A DNA stretch of 24,481 nt, from assembly GCA_964547995.1 (NCBI GenBank), contig CAZJRB010000112.1, forward strand, positions 1-24,481, given 5' to 3'. Below are positions 7,598 through 13,573 of this stretch, piece after piece. Numbering within the stretch: position 1 is the stretch's first letter; the number at the start of each line of letters is the position of its first letter. The position numbers were made by a program, and so were the translations under genes. Under the pieces are notes generated by a model. That model was not told the origin of the DNA, searched no databases, and saw nothing but the letters and a program-made list of their open reading frames with translations. This stretch comes from CAZJRB01 sp964547995 (lineage in GTDB: Bacteria > Planctomycetota > Planctomycetia > Pirellulales > Thermoguttaceae).

Positions 7598-8350
7598 ATG
7601 CGATTTGAAGGAAAGACAGCGATTGTTACGGGCGGCAGCCGCGGGATCGGCCGCGAGTGCGTTACCCAACTGGCGCGCGAGGGCGCCAAGGTCGCCATGA
7701 TCTATCGTTCCAACCGGGAGGCCGCCGAGAGCCTTGTGGCCGAGCTGAAAGACGTTCCGGCCGAAGTCCGGCCGATTCAGGCCGACGTCTGCGACGCCGG
7801 GCGGGCCCGCGAAATCGTCGACGAGCTGGTGGACGAGTGGGAACACCTGGACGTGCTGGTCAATTCGGCCGGGATCGTCAACGACGGCTTGATGGGGGCC
7901 ATGACCGACGAACAGTGGCGAAGCGTGATCGACACGAACCTGGGCGGGACCTACAATTATTGCCACGTGGTCACGCAGATCATGATCACTCAGCGGAGCG
8001 GCAGCATCGTAAACCTGTCGAGCACTGCCGCCGAATTCGCCACGCGGGGACAAGTCAACTACGCAGCCAGCAAAGGGGGGATCAACGGTCTCTCACGCGC
8101 ACTGGCCAAGGAGCTGGCTACCCGAAACGTCCGCGTCAACGCGGTCGCACCGGGGATGATCGAGACCGACATGAGCCAGGTGGTTCGCGGGATTGCCGGC
8201 GCCGAAATCAAGAAGATCATCCCGCTTAAGCGCATTGGAAAACCCGAGGAAGTTGCCCGGGTGGTCGTCTTTCTGGCCAGCGACGAGGCCAGCTATCTGA
8301 CCGGCCAAGTCGTGCGGGTGGACGGGGGGCTGAGCCTGGGAGGGTATTGA
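7598..8350 (+). CDS. fabG: 3-oxoacyl-ACP reductase, FabG type
   Basis: This short-chain dehydrogenase reduces 3-oxoacyl-ACP to 3-hydroxyacyl-ACP with NADPH. The 250-residue product is the usual FabG length. The nucleotide-binding TGGSRGIG is at residues 11-18, NSAG at 89-92, and the catalytic tetrad is Asn114, Ser142, Tyr155 and Lys159 (YAASK). The C-terminal GQVVRVDGGLS is typical. The ATG at 7598 is preferred to an in-frame upstream ATG (7511) that lies inside the preceding gene and adds 29 unrelated residues. It sits between the first hotdog gene and the acyl carrier protein gene and probably supplies the reductive step for the same chain. Other FabG-like dehydrogenases look alike, so the assignment leans on context. 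Confidence 0.92.
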   Translation: MRFEGKTAIVTGGSRGIGRECVTQLAREGAKVAMIYRSNREAAESLVAELKDVPAEVRPIQADVCDAGRAREIVDELVDEWEHLDVLVNSAGIVNDGLMGAMTDEQWRSVIDTNLGGTYNYCHVVTQIMITQRSGSIVNLSSTAAEFATRGQVNYAASKGGINGLSRALAKELATRNVRVNAVAPGMIETDMSQVVRGIAGAEIKKIIPLKRIGKPEEVARVVVFLASDEASYLTGQVVRVDGGLSLGGY

Positions 8351-8434
8351 ACCCGTGAGACAAAGAGACTATGTACTGCTGATTTCCGACACACGGTTGT
8401 TCCCGAACACAGATTAGCTTGGAGGTTTGACTAA

Positions 8435-8827
8435 ATGCCAACAAGGGAAGAGATTCTTGACAAGGTCCAGAATGTTCTCGTGGAAGCCCTGGTAGTTGAG
8501 GATGACGAGGTAACCCCGGAAGCCACCCTGGTCGGTGATTTGGGTGCCGAATCGATCGACTTCCTGGACATCGTCTTCAAACTGGAAAAGGCATTCGACA
8601 TCAAGATCAACCGCGGTGAACTGTTTCCCGAGGACGTCTTCACCAACGACGAGTACGTCCGGGACGGCAAGGTCACCGAGGCGGGCATCGCCGAACTCCG
8701 CAGCCGGATGCCGTTTGCCGACTTGGACGCCTTCGCCGAGAACCCGGTCGTGCAAGACTTTGCCAACATGTTGACCGTGACGGATATGTGCCGTTTCATC
8801 GAAAGCAAGGTGGAAGTGACTGATTAA
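8435..8827 (+). CDS. Acyl carrier protein with an unusual insertion
   Basis: It carries the growing acyl chain on a phosphopantetheine arm. The 130-residue product starts like a normal ACP and has the attachment site LGAESIDFLDIVF with Ser40 (ESID in place of the common DSLD). After the second helix (FKLEKAFDIKI), a segment of roughly 45-50 residues (about 63-111, beginning ELFPEDVF) is inserted before the final helix (TVTDMCRFIESK), which is the normal ACP ending. Ordinary ACPs have about 80 residues. GGAGG lies upstream of the ATG. The second hotdog gene begins three bases after the stop, so the two are probably translationally coupled. Confidence 0.9.
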   Translation: MPTREEILDKVQNVLVEALVVEDDEVTPEATLVGDLGAESIDFLDIVFKLEKAFDIKINRGELFPEDVFTNDEYVRDGKVTEAGIAELRSRMPFADLDAFAENPVVQDFANMLTVTDMCRFIESKVEVTD

Positions 8828-8830
8828 GCC

Positions 8831-9364
8831 ATGCGATGGTACTGGATCGATCGATTTCTGGAGTTCGAGAGCGGGCGTTACGCCAAGGCCGTCAAGAGCA
8901 TCTCGTTGGCCGAGGAACATCTGCACGATCACTTCACCAACTACCCGATCATCCCCAACTCGCTGGTGATCGAGGGCCTGGCGCAAACGGGAGGGCTGCT
9001 GGTCTGCGAATACAATCAGTTCGCCGAGAAGGTGATCCTGGCCAAGATTCCCAAGGCCGTGTTCTACTGCGAGGCGATTCCCGGCGACACGCTGACCTAT
9101 ACGACGACCGTGGAATACATCAAGGAGGACGGCGCGAGAATCAGCGCGAGCAGCTACAAGGGCGACACGCTGCACGCGGAGGTCGAGATCATATTCGCCC
9201 ACTTGAACAACTCGCGGCTGGGTACGTTGTTCGACCCGGAAACCTTCTTGCGGATGATGTGTCTGCTGGGTGCGTTCGAGGTGGGGCACGCAGCGGACGG
9301 AAGCCCCCTGGTCCCGCCGCCGCAATTGCTTCAGGAAGCGGACCCGGGCCCTCCTACCCAGTGA
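8831..9364 (+). CDS. FabZ/FabA-like hotdog dehydratase (second copy)
   Basis: This is probably a 3-hydroxyacyl-ACP dehydratase, a paralogue of the first hotdog gene. The 177-residue product has DHFTNYPIIPNSLVIEGLAQ with His34 and Glu48 at the same positions as the first copy. The canonical PG of the FabZ motif is replaced by PN, and EAMTQ by EGLAQ. This may alter the substrate tunnel or signal a divided role in a heterodimer, but that is inference. The C-terminus ends in a Pro-rich tail (PLVPPPQLLQ). The gene sits three bases after the ACP gene and 41 bases before the ketosynthase gene. Confidence 0.87.
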   Translation: MRWYWIDRFLEFESGRYAKAVKSISLAEEHLHDHFTNYPIIPNSLVIEGLAQTGGLLVCEYNQFAEKVILAKIPKAVFYCEAIPGDTLTYTTTVEYIKEDGARISASSYKGDTLHAEVEIIFAHLNNSRLGTLFDPETFLRMMCLLGAFEVGHAADGSPLVPPPQLLQEADPGPPTQ

Positions 9365-9405
9365 TGCCCTTTCAGACGACAACGGGGCCCGAAGGAATTT
9401 GAGTT

Positions 9406-10692
9406 ATGCGACGACGCGTTGTGATAACGGGGATCGGCCTGGTAACGCCGTTGGGGGCGGATATTGAAACCGTCTGGCAACGCTTACTGAACGGGGAGTC
9501 GGGAATCGGGCATATCACGTTGTTCGATGCGAGCAACTTCCCCACCAACATTTCCGCCGAAGTACGCGACTGGGACCTTTCGGACGTGGGCGAAGACCCC
9601 AACGACTGGAGATACCAGGGCCGGCACACGCACTTCGCCGTCGGGGCCGCGAAGAAAGCGGTCGCCGATTCGGGCATCGAGGACGCGGGGATCGACCCCG
9701 TGCGCTTCGGCATCTACACCGGCAGCGGCGAAGGGCAACAGGATTTCGACCGCTTTACCCAAATGATGGTCTTCGGGCTCTCCGGCGGCGATGAGCTCGA
9801 TATCGCCAAGTTCACGCAGAAAGGGCTGGAAACACTGCACCCGATCGCCGAGCTGGAACAGGAGCCGAACATGCCGGCCAGCCATCTGGCCAGCCTCTTC
9901 GGCGCGGAGGGCCCCAACGTGAACTGCCTGACCGCCTGCGCCGCCAGCAGCCAGGCGATCGGCGAAGCGGTCGAGATCATCCGTCGCGGCGAGGCCGACG
10001 TGATACTCTCCGGCGGCACTCACACCATGATCCACCCCTTCGGCGTCACCGGTTTCAACTTGCTGACCGCCCTGAGCACCTGCAACGACGAACCGACCAA
10101 GGCCTCGCGCCCGTTCGACCGCAATCGCGACGGGTTCGTGCTGGGTGAGGGTTCCGGCATGGTCGTGCTCGAGGCACTCGAACACGCCAAGGCCCGCGGC
10201 GCCCATATCTACGGCGAGATTTGCGGGTTCGGGTCCACCGCCGACGCCTTCCGAATCACCGACACTCATCCCGAGGGCCGCGGCGCGATCACTTGCATCA
10301 AACTGGCCCTGCAAGATGCTGAGGTCAATCCGGGCGAGATCGATTACATTAACGCACACGGCACCAGTACGAGCGTAAACGACAAGGTCGAGACCTTGGC
10401 GATCAAGAAGGTGTTCGGCGATCAAGCCTACAAGCTCCCCACCTCGAGCACAAAGAGCATGATGGGGCACCTGATCGCGGCCGCGGGGGCGACGGAGGTG
10501 ATCTTCTGCCTGTTGGCGATTCGCGACGGGGTCGTGCCGCCGACGACCAACTATGAGACACCCGACCCCGACTGCGACCTGGACTACGTTCCCAACGAGG
10601 CCCGCAAGGTCGCCTGCAACACCGTGCTGACGAACAGCTTCGGGTTTGGGGGCCAGAACATCGCCCTGCTGGTAAAGCGGTTTGCGGGTTAG
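9406..10692 (+). CDS. fabF: 3-oxoacyl-ACP synthase II-like ketosynthase (KAS II)
   Basis: It condenses malonyl-ACP with an acyl chain, the elongation step of fatty-acid synthesis. The 428-residue product shows the full Cys-His-His set of a working KAS II: Cys178 in LTACAASS, His318 in NAHGTST and His355 in KSMMGHLIAAAG, plus the GFGGQN C-terminal loop. Compared with housekeeping FabF it has an acidic stretch after the N-terminal region (around VGEDPNDWRYQG) and a loop rich in Asp/Gly (FGLSGGDELD). AAGGAA lies about 9 bases before the ATG. It closes the five-gene operon; no clear terminator follows. The symbol reflects the family; it may be a dedicated paralogue. Confidence 0.9.
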   Translation: MRRRVVITGIGLVTPLGADIETVWQRLLNGESGIGHITLFDASNFPTNISAEVRDWDLSDVGEDPNDWRYQGRHTHFAVGAAKKAVADSGIEDAGIDPVRFGIYTGSGEGQQDFDRFTQMMVFGLSGGDELDIAKFTQKGLETLHPIAELEQEPNMPASHLASLFGAEGPNVNCLTACAASSQAIGEAVEIIRRGEADVILSGGTHTMIHPFGVTGFNLLTALSTCNDEPTKASRPFDRNRDGFVLGEGSGMVVLEALEHAKARGAHIYGEICGFGSTADAFRITDTHPEGRGAITCIKLALQDAEVNPGEIDYINAHGTSTSVNDKVETLAIKKVFGDQAYKLPTSSTKSMMGHLIAAAGATEVIFCLLAIRDGVVPPTTNYETPDPDCDLDYVPNEARKVACNTVLTNSFGFGGQNIALLVKRFAG

Positions 10693-10910
10693 GTAATCTC
10701 TGTTCGTTTTTCTTGTCAAGCGGCGGGGGTCTTTTCGTATTCTCCGGTTCGTAGTACGGGCGTTGTCGCGCAAGTCTGGAGAAACTCTGTGCATGGAGAA
10801 AACCCTGCTTTTACACGCTCGGGGGACGTCAAAATTTTCCCCCAACGCCGAAATCGCTTGGCGCCGTTGGACTTACCACAATGCAGGCCGGCGCGGGGCG
10901 CGAATCTTGA

Positions 10911-10958
10911 GATTCTCTTGAGAATCGTTGTTGACTTCCCCGGCCTGTCATGTATATC
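10911..10958 (+). promoter_or_regulatory. Candidate regulated promoter in the long intergenic region
   Basis: TTGACT at 10931-10936 and TATATC at 10953-10958 are spaced by 16 bases. Just upstream is a perfect palindrome, GATTCTC at 10911-10917 and GAGAATC at 10920-10926, placed like an activator or repressor site. No open reading frame I trust follows for more than 550 bases, so the transcript may be non-coding. Confidence 0.4.
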
Positions 10959-10964
10959 CACTTT

Positions 10965-11157
10965 AGCCGAAGGTCAAGCCGACTTTCCCGGGCACGATCC
11001 GCTTCGGCGGCGATTTGCCCGGGAGCAACTCCAGCGAACACGCCTTCATGATCCACCACATCGGTATAGCGCAAGACGGCGGGGTGTTTCGACGCACCGC
11101 CAGGCGGGCTCGAAGCTGTCCTTACATCGGGGCACTCGGCCGAAAGCTGAGTGCCCC
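10965..11157 (+). ncRNA. Candidate structured non-coding RNA downstream of an orphan promoter
   Basis: Two strong stems follow the promoter at 10931-10958. CCCGGGCA (10987-10994) pairs with TGCCCGGG (11016-11023), and inside it CCGC-TTCG-GCGG (10999-11010) is a textbook UUCG tetraloop hairpin. GGGGCACTCGGC (11129-11140) pairs with GCTGAGTGCCCC (11146-11157) around a CGAAA loop. I looked for landmarks of RNase P RNA, tmRNA, SRP RNA and 6S RNA and recognise none. The boundaries are guesses from the promoter and the last strong stem, and no T-run marks the end. Confidence 0.27.
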
Positions 11158-11282
11158 GGCAATTCGGGCAACATTTCTCGCAAGCGTTACTCTGACGAAG
11201 GAGGACTCTTCGCTTAACTGTTCTCGAAACCTCGTAAATTGGAGATTTCACTCAAATTCGATTTCGGAACCGCTCTTTCAGC

Positions 11283-11409
11283 GACGCGTTTGCTGCTTTC
11301 GGATAGTAGCCGTACCACGGGTTTCCTTAGCCGTGCCGACGAGCACTCACGCCCCCAAGGAACCTGTCCGTGCAGTTGCACATTGCCTGTCCCAAGCGGC
11401 AAACGCGTC
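11283..11409. other. Long inverted repeat enclosing a structured 97-base interior
   Basis: GACGCGTTTGCTGCT (11283-11297) pairs with AGCGGCAAACGCGTC (11395-11409) with a single G-T wobble. Inside are further pairings: CACGG/CCGTG, a GGTTTCCTT/AAGGAACC stem with one bulge, and the small hairpin GTGC-AGTT-GCAC. On the plus strand TGTATTTTCTT follows the right arm, as after a weak terminator. It may be a folded RNA or a leader of the response regulator gene that starts at 11520. The strand cannot be decided by eye. Confidence 0.33.
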
Positions 11410-11519
11410 TGTATTTTCTTGGATCGCACCTTTCCCGATTTCCGGGCTACCCGAAAGGCGTTCCGGTGGGTAGAATAGGGAGAGGTTTCACCCGCCCTCT
11501 TGAAAAGGACATCCACACC

Positions 11520-11963
11520 ATGACCAGCGAAACGGTCGGCCGGCCGATGGAGATTCTTCTGGTCGAGGACGACCTGGAGGATGCCGGCCTGACGATTGAA
11601 GCCCTGCGGGAGGGGGAGGTTCCGTGCCGGATCAGCCTGGTGCGCGACGGCGAGGAGGCGATGCAGTTCGCTCGCCGCGAGGGGATGTTTGCCCGGGCGC
11701 CCCGACCCGATCTGATCCTGCTGGACCTGAAACTGCCGAAGAAGAGCGGCCGCGAAGTCCTCGCGGAGATCCGGGCAAACGAACAACTCCGGAATATCCC
11801 GGTCGTCGTCCTGACCGGTTCCCCAACCCACCGACGGATCCTTCAGGAAGAAGACCTGCACGTCGACGAGTACATGACGAAGCCGGTGGACAACGAACAG
11901 TTCGTCGGCACGGTCAAATCGCTGCGGAAGTACCTGCTGTCGGACGTGATCCTGCCGCAGTAG
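11520..11963 (+). CDS. Single-domain response regulator, Rcp1-like
   Basis: This stand-alone receiver takes a phosphate from a sensor kinase and signals by protein contact, since no output domain is present. The 147-residue product has the complete receiver set: EDD near the N-terminus (ILLVEDD), the phospho-acceptor Asp in LILLDLKLP, Thr in VVVLTGSP and Lys in YMTKPV. The long alpha-4 region with THRRILQEEDLHVDEY fits the Rcp1 family, which in cyanobacteria partners phytochrome-like kinases. The ATG at 11520 has AAAAGGA about 10 bases upstream; a farther in-frame start (11370) adds 50 residues lacking family character. No kinase gene lies in the window, so the partner is elsewhere. Confidence 0.9.
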   Translation: MTSETVGRPMEILLVEDDLEDAGLTIEALREGEVPCRISLVRDGEEAMQFARREGMFARAPRPDLILLDLKLPKKSGREVLAEIRANEQLRNIPVVVLTGSPTHRRILQEEDLHVDEYMTKPVDNEQFVGTVKSLRKYLLSDVILPQ

Positions 11964-11973
11964 GGACGCCCGC

Positions 11974-12117
11974 TTGACGCTGCTGGAGATGGCCGGGGTT
12001 GCCATTCCCAAGAACATCCGCGGCCGCAGCTTGATGCCGCTTCTGAAGCGGGAACCGACCGACATGCCTGTACAGAGTAACGCTATCCCACTCTGCAGCG
12101 TGGAATCCGGCGTGTAA
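11974..12117 (+). pseudogene. C-terminal remnant of a sulfatase gene
   Basis: The frame starting at 11974 reads LTLLEMAGVAIPKNIRGRSL and continues MPLLKRE before ending at TAA 12115-12117. This closely follows the C-terminal part of sulfatases (pattern PTLLxLAGVxxPxxxxGRSLLPLL). Nothing upstream in this frame matches the rest of a sulfatase: within 11 bases it runs into the response regulator gene, which uses another frame. The final residues (from about 12064) do not look sulfatase-like. So only some 30 family-like codons survive, with no start codon and no catalytic Cys/Ser motif. I read it as debris of an older gene cut by a rearrangement at the edge of the accessory operon. Confidence 0.65.
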
Positions 12118-12126
12118 TCCGGTGAT

Positions 12127-12132
12127 TATAAT
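12127..12132 (+). promoter_or_regulatory. Consensus -10 box ahead of the three-gene accessory operon
   Basis: TATAAT at 12127-12132 matches the sigma70 -10 consensus and lies about 64 bases before the first ATG of the operon. No good -35 box is visible at the right spacing. AATCCGG occurs twice just upstream (12104-12110 and 12116-12122, a 12-base period), which could be an operator compensating for the weak -35. Confidence 0.4.
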
Positions 12133-12195
12133 GGTTCGCGACAGATAATCCAGCCTATACGCGAGCGCACAATCAGGGCAAGGCAAGAAATAGAA

Positions 12196-13554
12196 ATGTA
12201 CTCTGAATGGCTTCTGACCGCTCCTTGGGAAACGGTCGCCGTACGGCGAGGCGACCCGCTAGGGTTTCGGACGCTGGCAAACCGCTTTGCAGACATGTTG
12301 GCGCCGGACTTGTCCAATCGTACTCAGGACGCTCGATGGCTTACGATTCTGTGCTGGTGTTTGTGTGTGTCCGAACGTGCGCCTTGGAAAGACCCAAGCA
12401 AGCGGTATGATCCAAGCAAGCGGTATGAGTGGATTCGGCCGCTGGAGCTACTGTGGGTAGCACGGACGCTAATTCTGGCCCCGGAGACAACCGGGCTGCA
12501 GTTGCCGGGAATTCGCGCGGTCCAGCCGTGGGTAAATTCTGGTTGCCGCACCCACGACTTCGGCCTGTCCGAGGATCAGTGGAGGCGATACCGGCAAACC
12601 GGAGTCTACGGCGCTTATCGCGTGATGCTTCGGAAACTCCCTGGCCTGACCATGAATGGCGACGGGTGGACTCCAACAGAAAAGACCCGCACGCTGGCCG
12701 AGGTTGTGGAGAACACGCTCGGGAACCGTGAGTCGCTCCCAAAGATTGTTGGCGAGAGAATACGCGGTAAAGCTCGCCCAGAAACATACTGGAAGAGTTG
12801 GTGGAAGACGTGGAATCAGAGCGATTCCCCCGCCGCACGTAGCTTTCTTCCGCAGAGCAACAAGCAGATTGTGGCCTTGGCCGGAGAAGAGCGTCGCCTG
12901 CTGGAAGAGGTGATCTTTTCGGACACCCCCCGCGGCAAACGTCGCCGCAGGGTGGTCAAAGAAGCGGACAAAAGTGATGCCGCGGATCATGCTCAACTTT
13001 GCGGGCACATCGCTCAAGCACTACAGAACGAGCCAAACGCGGAGCAATTAGCGTTGCTCCCAACGTTTACTTCTTTTGCGGACGCTGCCCTCGACAGTCT
13101 GGAAAATATCTGGCAGCGATTCTCTGCTGAAGACCTCTCTGAACCTACCGTATCGTTGCGTGATGCCGCGGCGTACGTAAAGATCGAACGGTCGCTGGAA
13201 AAATTGAGGTTGGCGGCAGACCAGTGGCTTGAAGCGAGGAATTCCTACGCAGCCGCCGGCCTTTCGGTTGGTGCGTGCGACGAATTAGCACACAACCTCG
13301 CGACAAGTCAGAGACTTTCGGCCGCGGAAATGATTCGTTGTCTTCTTGGGCACCATACCACGTATGGAGGAGGTCTGCGGTGGATGCAGCTTCAAGATGA
13401 ACGGATCGTGCCAAGGGTTCCGACGCGATCCAGTCGGGCAAGCCCGTATCGGTTTCGTTTGGGGCCGTTGTGCCGTTTGGCTGTGCAGTGTGGCGTTATC
13501 GACGAAATGCCAACGGCGTTTGGCGATGCCGAGGATGTTCCGGACGAGGAGTAG
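12196..13554 (+). CDS. Uncharacterised protein, first gene of candidate defence operon
   Basis: I do not recognise this 452-residue protein with confidence. It has no signal peptide and no clear membrane segment. Residues of about 20-60 (GDPLGFRTLANRFADML, then APDLSNRTQDARWLTILCW) recall, weakly, the N-termini of a DUF6361-like group that I associate with helicase/PLD neighbourhoods; this is memory, not a search. A middle segment (RRYRQTGVYGAYRVMLRKL, then a DGW...T...LAE pattern, about 130-170) looks like a winged-helix or adaptor fold. A basic patch PRGKRRRR (about 245-252) could contact nucleic acid. An in-frame six-residue tandem duplication (DPSKRY twice) lies at 66-77. The C-terminus is acidic. 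It begins the operon with the PLD-like and helicase genes and is probably a specificity or scaffold subunit. Base composition is visibly less GC-rich than in flanking genes. Confidence 0.8.
   Translation: MYSEWLLTAPWETVAVRRGDPLGFRTLANRFADMLAPDLSNRTQDARWLTILCWCLCVSERAPWKDPSKRYDPSKRYEWIRPLELLWVARTLILAPETTGLQLPGIRAVQPWVNSGCRTHDFGLSEDQWRRYRQTGVYGAYRVMLRKLPGLTMNGDGWTPTEKTRTLAEVVENTLGNRESLPKIVGERIRGKARPETYWKSWWKTWNQSDSPAARSFLPQSNKQIVALAGEERRLLEEVIFSDTPRGKRRRRVVKEADKSDAADHAQLCGHIAQALQNEPNAEQLALLPTFTSFADAALDSLENIWQRFSAEDLSEPTVSLRDAAAYVKIERSLEKLRLAADQWLEARNSYAAAGLSVGACDELAHNLATSQRLSAAEMIRCLLGHHTTYGGGLRWMQLQDERIVPRVPTRSSRASPYRFRLGPLCRLAVQCGVIDEMPTAFGDAEDVPDEE
12391..12426 (+). repeat. In-frame 18-bp tandem duplication
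   Basis: GACCCAAGCAAGCGGTAT at 12391-12408 is followed directly by a copy with one change (GAT for GAC) at 12409-12426. It encodes DPSKRY twice within the first gene of the accessory operon. The near identity of the copies suggests a recent slippage event. Confidence 0.85.
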
Positions 13555-13573
13555 CGAATCGGAAAGGCATATT

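Noticed and set aside
9484..10845. 453-codon minus-strand open frame opposite the ketosynthase gene
   Set aside because: The protein has no recognisable pattern, and the opposite frame encodes a complete KAS II with all catalytic residues.
10789..11251. Short open frames in the long intergenic region
   Set aside because: They lack ribosome-binding sites and protein-like composition, and they overlap strong RNA-type stems.
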